Positions 56,022-64,000 of a stretch of DNA of 64,000 nt are shown piece after piece. The notes below the pieces were generated by a model that was not told the origin of the DNA, ran no database searches, and worked only from the letters and a program-made list of their open reading frames with translations. The position numbers and the translations under genes are program-made. This stretch comes from Elusimicrobiaceae bacterium (GTDB lineage: Bacteria > Elusimicrobiota > Elusimicrobia > Elusimicrobiales > Elusimicrobiaceae): positions 159,743 to 223,742 of the forward strand of contig JAFYXM010000004.1 of the NCBI GenBank assembly GCA_017546175.1, written 5' to 3'. Position 1 is the first letter of the stretch. Each line of letters opens with the position of its first letter.

Positions 56022-57505
56022 TTTAGTTTTAACACATCGGCAGATTTAAGTTTTTCTTCCAAGTATAACATGGCTTTACAGTCATCTTCGTTATACATAA
56101 GTACTTTGTTAAGTAAATCTTCATTGCCGGTTTTAAGCCAGTTGGTAAAATAGACCATGCTGTCCATGGCACCGCAGTCATCTTGGCGCCAGTTAAAGCC
56201 AAAGGCAGGGGCGGCTGCTTTTAAAGAAAAACTGGGAGCCGGCAGATAAAAGGCCTTTTGGGTGGCAACTTTTAAATCGTAGCACAAACTGACCAAGCGG
56301 TTGAGCTTCTGCTCGTCATGTTTGTTTTCTTGGGCCATTTTGCGCATTTTTTTGGCTTCGTATTCGGTCCAGTGGTAAAGCACCGTGTTTTCGGGGTCTT
56401 TGATATAATCGTGAAATTGCTCAAAAATTTTGATTTCTTCTTGCGGTGTTTTAGCCACAAAAGACACGTATTTGTCTTCTTCTTTATCCCAAATACCAAT
56501 CAGATATACGAAAGAAACATTGTCTTTGGTAAAGGTTTCCGTGGCTTCAAAATCAAAATATAAATTGTGTTTTTTAGCAGGCGGTGGAAAATGGCCGGCT
56601 TCTTTTAATACGGGCTTATTGTGCAGGTATGCCACGGAGTTATAGTAAGCATCTGTGGCAAAAGGCTCTTCCAAAAGGGTGCGCAGTTTTTCAAGGCCGA
56701 AGCGGGCCACATCATCAGTGGTGTTCATGCCGTAAATACGCAGGCATTGGCGCATTTCTGCGCTTAAAGCAGGGAGCATGAGCAAGTCTTTGCTTTCGGC
56801 CACTACTTTGTTGGCATACACGCGCCAAGGGGAGTTGGCTGCCTTGGGCGGTTTGTGAGCTTCGGGGCGTACTTTGCCGCTGGAAATATTACGAAAATAA
56901 TTAAGCTCACGCACCAAGCGTTCTTCGTGTTCTAAATAATCTACTTGTACCGTTTTGGTTTTAAGTTCCACGCGGGTATAGCGACAAGTATATTTTTGGA
57001 TATCAGATAAAATGTGATTGAGCAAGGATACCTGCAAAGCATAATGCTCTTTTAAATCATGTGCGCGTTTAAACTGGACAATACGGTAGTGATAAGGACC
57101 AAAAATGCTTTTTCCCTCGTCAATGCGTTGTAGAAGATTAATGCTGCCGTACACATTTTTTGGCAAGTTCCACAAAGCCGCATTGGCAATGGCGGGTTTG
57201 CCCTCTGCCATAGCACGCAATGTATTTTGAAAACGCTCTTTTTCGTTTTCGGCATGGATAAACTCCACTCCCGCAAAATGCTCTTTGATCCAAATATCGC
57301 GGCTGTTTCTATCTGTGCGGACCTTTAAGTTTTCATAACGGTTTAGCTCATGTACAGCACTTCCTTCCGGTGCGTGAAAAGAACACCAAATACCAAAAGG
57401 GTCTTCCAGCAAAGAATACATTTTAGAAGCATTAAAATCGGATTTGTCCGGAGTGCGTCCGGCAGAGAACTGTTCAAAAAGGGTGGTAATTAGTGAGTCT
57501 TGCAT
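56018..57505 (-). CDS. RecB-like nuclease with RNase H-type exonuclease domain (TM0106 family)
   Basis: A 495-residue protein. The N-terminal ~200 residues resemble a RecB/Cas4-like PD-(D/E)XK region (KVRTDRNSRDIWIKEHFAG; LLQRIDEGKSIFGPYHYRIV). The middle has a helix-hairpin-helix-like segment (LRIYGMNTTDDVARFGLEKL). The C-terminal ~170 residues have a DEDD/RNase H-like core: LYFDFEATE, FVYLIGIWD, TVLYHWTEYEAKKM, DLKVATQKAFYLPAPSFSLK, YNEDDCKAMLYLEE. These domains occur together in the TM0106 group, whose function is unknown but predicted to be a DNA/RNA nuclease. Probably cotranscribed with the IMPase. Confidence 0.78.
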   Translation of the reverse strand: MQDSLITTLFEQFSAGRTPDKSDFNASKMYSLLEDPFGIWCSFHAPEGSAVHELNRYENLKVRTDRNSRDIWIKEHFAGVEFIHAENEKERFQNTLRAMAEGKPAIANAALWNLPKNVYGSINLLQRIDEGKSIFGPYHYRIVQFKRAHDLKEHYALQVSLLNHILSDIQKYTCRYTRVELKTKTVQVDYLEHEERLVRELNYFRNISSGKVRPEAHKPPKAANSPWRVYANKVVAESKDLLMLPALSAEMRQCLRIYGMNTTDDVARFGLEKLRTLLEEPFATDAYYNSVAYLHNKPVLKEAGHFPPPAKKHNLYFDFEATETFTKDNVSFVYLIGIWDKEEDKYVSFVAKTPQEEIKIFEQFHDYIKDPENTVLYHWTEYEAKKMRKMAQENKHDEQKLNRLVSLCYDLKVATQKAFYLPAPSFSLKAAAPAFGFNWRQDDCGAMDSMVYFTNWLKTGNEDLLNKVLMYNEDDCKAMLYLEEKLKSADVLKLK

Positions 57506-57586
57506 TACTTATATTGTATATCTTTTTAGTTTTTCTTGCACCTTTTATAAAAAAATATCTCTTTAAATGGAAAATATGATAATATA

Positions 57587-58024
57587 ATGTATATGCTAAA
57601 TGCTTTGCTTTTTCAATTAATCGGATTTGTGGTGTGTTTTGTTTTGCTGTTTTATTTTACGGCAAAATACCGCGCCGCTTTGGTGCGTGAAACGGATCTG
57701 GACTATCCGGTAGAAGATTTGACGGTTATGACTGTAGCCAAACCGGCTTTTGCTTCCCGCGCGTCTATTTTGAGTTCTTTACAAAATACGTCGGCTTTGG
57801 AAGTAGCAGACTTGAAAGAAAAAGTGAAAGAATTGCATTACCGCTTGGAAGAACAAAAATTAGCCCAAGATAAAAATAATGCTGAAATGGGCAAATTGGT
57901 GGCTCGCATGGAGCAGCGTCTTTCTACCTTTGAACAAGAGTATATCTCAAAATTGCAGCCTACTTTGCTGAGTTTGATTGAAGAATTGGAAAATATTAAA
58001 CTTGCTGAAAAGAAAGAAAAATAA
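57587..58024 (+). CDS. Membrane-anchored coiled-coil protein, unknown function
   Basis: A 145-residue protein with one N-terminal transmembrane helix (LLFQLIGFVVCFVLLFYFTA) and a long cytosolic coiled coil (LEVADLKEKVKELHYRLEEQ, LVARMEQRLSTFEQEYISKL, LLSLIEELENIKLAEKKEK). No family named. A TATAAT box overlaps the first ATG (57583-57588), so translation may begin at the ATG two codons later (57593). Followed by a terminator. Confidence 0.6.
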   Translation: MYMLNALLFQLIGFVVCFVLLFYFTAKYRAALVRETDLDYPVEDLTVMTVAKPAFASRASILSSLQNTSALEVADLKEKVKELHYRLEEQKLAQDKNNAEMGKLVARMEQRLSTFEQEYISKLQPTLLSLIEELENIKLAEKKEK

Positions 58025-58042
58025 AATTGATTGTGAATTTGC

Positions 58043-58069
58043 AAAAACCCGCTTAAAAGCGGGTTTTTT
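58043..58069 (+). terminator. Rho-independent terminator
   Basis: CCCGC (58048-58052) pairs with GCGGG (58059-58063), A's before and six T after. Confidence 0.9.
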
Positions 58070-58189
58070 GTTTTATTTAGTGCTGAATGAATTTCTAATG
58101 CCTTAAAATCTAATTTGTAGACTTAATTTTTCGAAAAATCAAAAATTCAAAAAATAGCTTTAAATTGGTTTTGTATCCCCTAAATTTAA

Positions 58190-58195
58190 TATAAT
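58190..58195 (+). promoter_or_regulatory. -10 box of the giant synthase gene
   Basis: A perfect TATAAT at 58190-58195, 41 bases before the ATG at 58237. TTGGTT at 58165-58170 is a possible -35 but with a 19-base spacer. The SD GGGAGA is 4-10 bases before the start. Confidence 0.5.
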
Positions 58196-58236
58196 ATATC
58201 CATATATAGAGTTTTACCCAAAACTCGGGAGACAAA

Positions 58237-61200
58237 ATGAACAAGAAAACCAAAGAGCCTATTGCCATCGTCGGCATTGGCGCCATTATGCCCGGAGCTT
58301 TGAGCAAAGACGAGTTCTGGAACAACATCCAATCTGGTAAATATTGCATCACCGAAGTACCCAAATCTTACTGGGATCCTGCTCTTTTTTACAGTCCCGA
58401 TCATAAAGCCGAAGATAAACTTTATTCTACTATCGGCGGTTTTATTCCCCAAGATTTTAAATTCAATTCTATTCAATATCGCATTCCTCCTCAAATTGCC
58501 AAACAAATGGACACGGTGCAATGCTTAGCCATTGAAACCACCCGTATGGCCTTGGAAGACAGCGGTTATGACAAAAAGGAATTTGACCGCAATCGTTGTG
58601 CCGTAATCGTGGGTAACTCTTTAGGCGGTATGAAAAATGAAAAATCCAATACTCGCTTAAACAGACCTTTCTTTTATGAAATCTTAAAAGAAACGCAAGT
58701 TTATAAATCTCTTACTCCGGACGCGGAAAAACAAATGATGGCGGAAATGGACGAAAGTTTCCGTCAGAAATATACCCCGATTACCGAAGATACCATGCCG
58801 GGCGAATTGCCCAACGTTATTGCCGGTCGCTTGGCCAATGTGTTTGACGTACATGGGACCAACTTTACCGTAGATGCCGCGTGTGCTACGTCTTTGGCCG
58901 CGGTAGATCAAGCCGTCAACGGTTTACGCGAAGGCAATTTTGACATGGCCATTGTGGGTGGTGTAGATCAGATGATGTCTCCCTCTGCTTACATCAAATT
59001 CTGCAAAATCGGTGCCTTGTCTGAAAAAGGTTCTTGCCCGTTTGATGCTAAAGCCGACGGATTCGTGATGGCCGAAGGTGCCGGTACGGTAATCTTAAAA
59101 CGCTTGAGCGATGCGGTAAAAGACGGAGATAAAGTATATGCCGTCATCCGCGCCGTAGGCGCTTCTTCTGACGGAAAAGGTAAAGGTATTACCGCTCCTA
59201 ACCCGAAAGGGCAAAAAATTGCCGTTGAAAAAACTTTTGAACAGTTAGATTACACCCCCGGTGAAGTGGGCCTTGTAGAAGCTCACGGCACCAGCACGCG
59301 CGTGGGTGACGCTGTAGAGCTGAATGCTTTGTACGAAATTTTCTCTCCGTATGCCAAGCCGGCTACCATTGGTTTGGGCAGTGTAAAAAGCCAAATCGGT
59401 CATGCTAAAGCGGCGGCCGGTATTGCCTCTTTAATTAAGACCTCTATGGCCTTATATAATAAGGTGTTGCCGCCTTCTGTAAATTTTGAAACACCGAACC
59501 CGACGGTAGATTGGGCCACCAGTCCTTTCCGTGTCATTACCAAGGCCGAACCGTGGAACACTGATAAAGTGCGCCGTGCCAATGTGTCTGCTTTTGGTTT
59601 TGGCGGAACAAACTTCCACGTAGCTTTGGAAGAAATGAACGACGGCCTGCTTAAAAAAGAAGAAGAAAATAAAGTCTGTGCCGAAAAAATTTCCACCCCC
59701 GTTGTTGAGGAGAAACCTGTAATGAGTACTAATTATGAGTTGCGCGTACCGGGCGAAAAAATTCAAGGCGATGTATTGACTTTCTCTGCCCCGACGAAGC
59801 AAGATTTGTTTAACGAATTGGGCAAAGCCGTACTGGCTATTAAATATGACCCGACCTATTTGCCGTCTATTTCTTATCAAAATCATATTCAAAAACCGCA
59901 AAAGTTTGCCGTATCCATTAATGTGGAATCTCCGGAAAAATTGAAAGATAAAATTGAGTATTTTATCAAAATTGCCAGCGGTCAAGATGTGTGGAGTCAA
60001 GATTCCTTATATTTAAAAATGAAAGGAATTTACCCGTTTACTCCCAATGAAATTAAACCGAAAGTTTGTTTTATGTTCCCCGGTCAAGGTTCTCAATATG
60101 TGGACATGATGAAAGATTTGGCCTCCAAATATAAAGTAGTCCAAGACACTTTTGACGAAGCCGACCGCCACTTGATCAACATTATCGGCCAAAACTTAAC
60201 CGATACTTTGTGGAGTAAAACCGGCGAAACCAAAGAACAAATTGCCGAACGTGAAGAAGCCATCCGCAGAACGGAAATGACGCAGCCGGCCATGTTGACG
60301 GCTGATATTGCCATGATGCGCTTGTTATCTTCTTTTGGCATTAAGCCCGATGTGGTGATGGGGCACAGCTTGGGTGAATATGCCGCCGCTGTAGCTGCCG
60401 GTATTTTTGATTTTGAAAACGGTTTAAAAGCTGTCTGTACTCGCGGTAAAGTAATGTCTGAAATCCGTGTAGAAGATAATGGTAAAATGGCCTCTATTGC
60501 CGCTCCGGCTGACCAAGTGGATCCGGAACTTAAACGCATTAACGGTTATGTAGCCGTAGCTAACAAAAACTGCCCGACTCAAACCGTTATTGCCGGTGCC
60601 AGCAAAGCCATTGATGATGCGATTGTCATGTTTACCAATATGGGTATTCAGGCTGTACAAATTCCGGTTTCTCATGCTTTCCATTCCGAAATTATCCGCC
60701 CTGCCATGCCACAGTATCGCGCTTTCTTGGATACCTTGGAATTTCACTCTCCCAAAATGCCGATTACTACTAACGTAACGGCGGAATTCTATCCCAATGA
60801 TCCGGAAAAAATTAAGGATTTGATGGTAACGCAAATTGCTCACTCCGTAGAGTGGATTAAGCAGCTCAAAACCACCTATGATTCCGGTGTTCGCTTGTTT
60901 GTAGAATGCGGTCCCAAACGTGTGCTTAGTGCTTTAGCCACCAATACATTGTCTGACAAAAAAGACATTCGCGTTTTGGCTTCCAACCACCCCAAAAAAG
61001 GCGGTATTGTGGAATTTAACGATTTGTTTGCCAATTTGATTTCCTCCGGCATTGCCATTGACTGGACCGGTACGGATATGAATGGTAACAATTCTGCCTA
61101 TAACCCCGCTTTTGCCAAATGGGTCAATCCGTCTGCTGCTGTAGTAACCGAAAAAGCGGAAACTCCTGCAGAAAACAAAGTTTGCCCTGCAGAAACCAAA

Positions 61201-64000
61201 GAGCCTGCCAACTATCATAAAGACATTGTGATTAGCGGTATTGCTGCCGGCGGCCCTGGAAGCTGGGACAAAATTTTCCGCGAAGGAATTTTGGATGAAA
61301 TCTTGTCCGGACACAATATGATTGAGTCCGTCAGTCCTGAAATTCAACAACAGCAAATTGATAAGCATGTAGAGTTTGTGGTCAAATCTCCGGACGGTAA
61401 CCACCGTTTTGAGCGTTTGACCTCTGCTTCTCAGGCCATTAAATTGGCTGCTAAAGGCGGAGCCTTTGATTTGGAAAAAGAGTTTGGCTTGCCTGCCAAG
61501 TGGGTGCGCTCTATGGACCGCAGTTTCCAATTAGCTATTGCTGCAGGTATTTTGGCACTCAAAGATGCCGGTATCCCCTTAGTGCTTTATTATAAACCTA
61601 CTTCCACAGGCGGTTACTTGCCGGATCGTTGGGGCTTGCCCGCCGACATGATTGATGAAACGGGTGTGATTTTCACTTCCGCTTTCCCCGTGGCTAACAG
61701 CATGATGGGAGATTTAACCAAACGGGTAGAAGGCCTGCTCAACAACAAAACGGCTAAAGAAGTACGCGCTTTCTGTGATAAATTTATTGCCCAGATTTCC
61801 GATCCTGCTTTGAAAGCAGAAATTGAAAACTGGTATAACGCAAACTTTAAAGATAAAGAAGTAGAGCCTCAAGCTTTTACCTCTGAATTTATCTTGAAAA
61901 CCATTGCTATCGCACACTCTCACTTCTGCCAATGGATTCGTGCTCGCGGACCCGCTACGGCCATGAGCGCTGCTTGTGCCTCTACTGCTCAAGCTATTGC
62001 CATTGCTCAAGACTGGATCAAATTGGGCCGCTGCAAACGCGTTATTGTTATCAGCGCAGACGATATCAGCAATGACAATGTGGCGGAATGGATTTTGACG
62101 GCTTTCCTCGCTTCCGGTGCCGCTACGACCGAAGCCGATGTTACCAAAGCCGCTTTGCCTTTTGACCGCCGCCGCAATGGTATGATTGTGGGTATGGGCG
62201 CGGTATCTTTGATTGTAGAAGAAGAAGCCGAAGTAGCCAAACGCGGTATGAAACCGTTAGCTAAACTGTTAAACGCTGAAATTGCTAACAGCGGTTTCCA
62301 CGTGACCCGTATTGATGTTAACCACATGGCCCATGTGATGAACCGCTTGGTAGCCACGGCCGAAAAAGAATACGGTTTGAACCGTTCTGATATTGCCAAA
62401 CAGTTGGTATTTATTTCTCATGAAACCTATACGCCTGCCCGCGGGGGTTCTGCCAGTGCAGAAGCTTATGCATTAAAGAGCACTTTTGGCGCTGATGTCG
62501 GTTCTGTGATTGTGAGTAACACCAAAGGCTTTACCGGACACTCTATGGGTGCCGGATTGGAAGATGCCATCGCCGTACGCTGTTTGAACACGGGTATCGT
62601 ACCGCCGATTGCCAACTTCCAAGAAGCCGACCCCGAACTGGCCGGAATTAACTTAAGTAAAGGCGGTCATTATGATTTTAAATACGCCTTACATTTAGCT
62701 GCCGGTTTTGGCTCTCAAGTAGGTATGACTTTATTAGAAAAATCTTGGCAAGTGGGTGAAGAGCGTATTGCTGATACGGCCAAACACCAAGCTTGGCTTA
62801 AAGAAATTTCCGGTCAAGAGACCCCTGTACTTGAAGTAGTGCAAAACACCTTGCGTATTAAAGACAACTATAAGCACGGCGTCAAACCGGCTTTAGTCAT
62901 GGAAGGCGCGCAAGCTTTTGTAGATAAGGTGAACACGGTTAAACCGGTTGCCGCCGCTGTAGCTAAACCTGCGGTGGTGCAAACTCCGGCAGTAGCTCCG
63001 GCTCCTGTAACTGCGCCTGTTGCCGTAGCTCCTGTAGCTCAGCCTGCCCCTGCTGCTTTGCCAAGTCTAAATGAAGCCGATGTAACCAAAGAAATTTTAA
63101 ACATCGTTTCTGAAAAAACGGGCTACCCCGAAGACATGTTGGACTTAGATTTAGACATGGAAGCTGATTTAGGTATTGATACCGTAAAGCAAGCGGAACT
63201 GTTTGCGATTATGCGTGAGAAATACCAAATTGCTCGTGAAGAAGGGGTACAACTCAAAGATTACCCGACCATTCGCTCCATTATTAAATATGCCATGGCC
63301 AATGCCGGTCAAGGCGGAGCAGAAAAGGTAGCAACTCTTATGCAACCTGCTGTAGCGGAAACCCCGGTAGTAGCTCCGGCTCCCGTAGCTGTGAGCTCTG
63401 TAGCTCAGCCTGCCCCTGCTGCTTTGCCGAGCCTTAACGAAGCTGATGTAACCAAAGAAATTTTGAGCATCGTTTCTGAAAAAACGGGCTACCCTGAAGA
63501 TATGTTGGACTTAGATTTAGACATGGAAGCTGATTTAGGTATTGATACCGTAAAGCAAGCGGAACTGTTTGCAATTATGCGTGAGAAATACCAAATTGCC
63601 CGTCAAGAAGGGGTACAGCTCAAAGATTACCCGACCATTCGCTCCATTATTAAATATGCTATGGCTAATGCCGGTCAAGGCGAAGCGGCAGCTGCTCCCG
63701 TAGCGGAAGCGGCTCCTGTGCAACCTACTGTAGTGGAAACCCCGGTAGCAGCTCCGGCTCCTGTAGCCGCGCCTGCTCCTGTAGTAGAAACTCCCGTAGT
63801 GGCCCCTGCTCCCGTGGCGAAGGCCGTCGCTAATTTAGATGAAGCTAACGTAACTAAAGAAGTAGTGACCATGGTGGCTGAAAAAACGGGCTACCCCGAA
63901 GACATGTTGGACTTAGATTTAGACATGGAAGCCGATTTGGGTATTGATACCGTAAAGCAAGCGGAACTATTTGCCGCTATGCGCGAACATTACGGTATTG
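58237..64000 (+). CDS. Giant PfaA-like multidomain synthase: KS-AT-KS-tandem ACP (3' truncated by window)
   Basis: An open frame of at least 1921 codons from ATG 58237 to the end of the window. Domain order: KS1 (residues ~8-460) with Cys216 in DAACATS, His350 in EAHGTSTRVGD and His389 in GSVKSQIGHAKAA. AT (~610-930) with Ser711 in GHSLGEYAAA and HxxH near His813/816. KS2 (~1060-1560) with Cys1247 in MSAACAST, His1395 in FISHETYTPARGGS and His1435 in NTKGFTGHSMG. Then Ala/Pro linkers and at least three ACPs, with Thr1649, Thr1771 and Thr1905 in LGIDTVKQAE. The plan resembles PfaA of omega-3 polyunsaturated fatty acid synthases, and related enzymes of anaerobic bacteria that also use the Thr form. 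Product unknown: long-chain lipid or polyketide. Own promoter; downstream genes are out of view. Confidence 0.85.
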   Translation, partial: MNKKTKEPIAIVGIGAIMPGALSKDEFWNNIQSGKYCITEVPKSYWDPALFYSPDHKAEDKLYSTIGGFIPQDFKFNSIQYRIPPQIAKQMDTVQCLAIETTRMALEDSGYDKKEFDRNRCAVIVGNSLGGMKNEKSNTRLNRPFFYEILKETQVYKSLTPDAEKQMMAEMDESFRQKYTPITEDTMPGELPNVIAGRLANVFDVHGTNFTVDAACATSLAAVDQAVNGLREGNFDMAIVGGVDQMMSPSAYIKFCKIGALSEKGSCPFDAKADGFVMAEGAGTVILKRLSDAVKDGDKVYAVIRAVGASSDGKGKGITAPNPKGQKIAVEKTFEQLDYTPGEVGLVEAHGTSTRVGDAVELNALYEIFSPYAKPATIGLGSVKSQIGHAKAAAGIASLIKTSMALYNKVLPPSVNFETPNPTVDWATSPFRVITKAEPWNTDKVRRANVSAFGFGGTNFHVALEEMNDGLLKKEEENKVCAEKISTPVVEEKPVMSTNYELRVPGEKIQGDVLTFSAPTKQDLFNELGKAVLAIKYDPTYLPSISYQNHIQKPQKFAVSINVESPEKLKDKIEYFIKIASGQDVWSQDSLYLKMKGIYPFTPNEIKPKVCFMFPGQGSQYVDMMKDLASKYKVVQDTFDEADRHLINIIGQNLTDTLWSKTGETKEQIAEREEAIRRTEMTQPAMLTADIAMMRLLSSFGIKPDVVMGHSLGEYAAAVAAGIFDFENGLKAVCTRGKVMSEIRVEDNGKMASIAAPADQVDPELKRINGYVAVANKNCPTQTVIAGASKAIDDAIVMFTNMGIQAVQIPVSHAFHSEIIRPAMPQYRAFLDTLEFHSPKMPITTNVTAEFYPNDPEKIKDLMVTQIAHSVEWIKQLKTTYDSGVRLFVECGPKRVLSALATNTLSDKKDIRVLASNHPKKGGIVEFNDLFANLISSGIAIDWTGTDMNGNNSAYNPAFAKWVNPSAAVVTEKAETPAENKVCPAETKEPANYHKDIVISGIAAGGPGSWDKIFREGILDEILSGHNMIESVSPEIQQQQIDKHVEFVVKSPDGNHRFERLTSASQAIKLAAKGGAFDLEKEFGLPAKWVRSMDRSFQLAIAAGILALKDAGIPLVLYYKPTSTGGYLPDRWGLPADMIDETGVIFTSAFPVANSMMGDLTKRVEGLLNNKTAKEVRAFCDKFIAQISDPALKAEIENWYNANFKDKEVEPQAFTSEFILKTIAIAHSHFCQWIRARGPATAMSAACASTAQAIAIAQDWIKLGRCKRVIVISADDISNDNVAEWILTAFLASGAATTEADVTKAALPFDRRRNGMIVGMGAVSLIVEEEAEVAKRGMKPLAKLLNAEIANSGFHVTRIDVNHMAHVMNRLVATAEKEYGLNRSDIAKQLVFISHETYTPARGGSASAEAYALKSTFGADVGSVIVSNTKGFTGHSMGAGLEDAIAVRCLNTGIVPPIANFQEADPELAGINLSKGGHYDFKYALHLAAGFGSQVGMTLLEKSWQVGEERIADTAKHQAWLKEISGQETPVLEVVQNTLRIKDNYKHGVKPALVMEGAQAFVDKVNTVKPVAAAVAKPAVVQTPAVAPAPVTAPVAVAPVAQPAPAALPSLNEADVTKEILNIVSEKTGYPEDMLDLDLDMEADLGIDTVKQAELFAIMREKYQIAREEGVQLKDYPTIRSIIKYAMANAGQGGAEKVATLMQPAVAETPVVAPAPVAVSSVAQPAPAALPSLNEADVTKEILSIVSEKTGYPEDMLDLDLDMEADLGIDTVKQAELFAIMREKYQIARQEGVQLKDYPTIRSIIKYAMANAGQGEAAAAPVAEAAPVQPTVVETPVAAPAPVAAPAPVVETPVVAPAPVAKAVANLDEANVTKEVVTMVAEKTGYPEDMLDLDLDMEADLGIDTVKQAELFAAMREHYGI
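63032..63682 (+). repeat. Near-identical tandem ACP modules inside the synthase gene
   Basis: The segments 63032-63316 and 63398-63682 (offset 366) are nearly identical in DNA; I count about 16 differences in ~285 bases, mostly at third codon positions. Each codes for the linker end and a full ACP (helices around DLDMEADLGIDTVKQAELF and LKDYPTIRSIIKYAM). A third ACP begins at about 63829 with lower similarity and is cut by the window end. Recent duplication or gene conversion is likely, and copy number may vary between strains. Confidence 0.9.

Noticed and set aside
58237..64000. Many minus-strand open frames of 60-200 codons opposite the synthase gene
   Set aside because: They are antisense shadows of a strongly coding frame, lack ribosome-binding sites and recognisable motifs.

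Overview
The window looks like a chromosomal segment of a Gram-negative, anaerobic, gut-type bacterium, most probably an Elusimicrobiota (Elusimicrobium-like) lineage. The assignment is an inference from gene content, not from a marker-gene search. Supporting signs are several type IV pilin-like genes with near-identical N-termini and Cys-rich C-terminal parts, an anaerobic class III ribonucleotide reductase, fructose PTS, many peptidases, lipoproteins plus Lgt, a heptose-activating enzyme, and moderate GC. Genes are tightly packed on both strands and separated by very regular Rho-independent terminators.

Layout. 1-4.2 kb: 3' end of an AddA-type helicase/nuclease, YbaB, an aldo/keto reductase, a spore-photoproduct-lyase-like radical SAM protein and a thioredoxin-like lipoprotein. 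4.2-6 kb: a long structured RNA leader with its own terminator, then a lipoprotein and an outer-membrane protein. 6-9.4 kb: histidine acid phosphatase, an AT-rich island with an HTH protein and a lipoprotein, a frameshifted pilin remnant and tRNA-Leu. 9.4-14.3 kb: PfkB kinase, SurA-like protein, bactofilin, LytM peptidase and amidase (cell-wall/shape cluster). 14.3-17.6 kb: Nif3-like protein, M20 hydrolase, pseudopilin, prepilin peptidase. 17.6-24 kb: RdgB, two exported PepT paralogues, ValS. 24-31.3 kb: tRNA-Ser, two small paralogous membrane proteins, MTA phosphorylase, and a complete fructose PTS operon (fruK-fruA-ptsH-ptsI). 31.3-35.6 kb: Pif1-like helicase, ZupT, M29 aminopeptidase, a membrane protein. 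35.6-40.2 kb (minus): accB-accC-hldE(C)-serine palmitoyltransferase-like-GNAT acyltransferase, read as a lipid operon that may make sphingolipid. 40.3-45.2 kb: TspO, split anaerobic RNR (NrdD body, separate glycyl-radical protein, NrdG), a triplicated terminator repeat, and a minus-strand ncRNA with a strong promoter. 45.2-58 kb: two pilin genes, RluD, Lgt, an MBL hydrolase, an FtsB-like protein, enolase, a phosphohexomutase, RlmN, QueC, an ACT protein, an IMPase and a RecB-like nuclease. 58.2-64 kb: a giant PfaA-like synthase (KS-AT-KS-tandem ACP) that runs off the window.

Most interesting points: (i) two pilin promoters that differ only by the length of a poly-T tract inside the -35/-10 spacer (14 versus 19 bp), the architecture of phase variation; (ii) a nested RNA fold at 4257-4530 whose helix competes with a terminator; (iii) an unlinked glycyl-radical domain for NrdD; (iv) a BCCP lacking the biotinyl lysine, upstream of an SPT/acyltransferase pair; (v) a multi-ACP synthase with Thr in place of the usual Ser in every visible ACP. 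All calls come from reading the sequence; no database search was possible.
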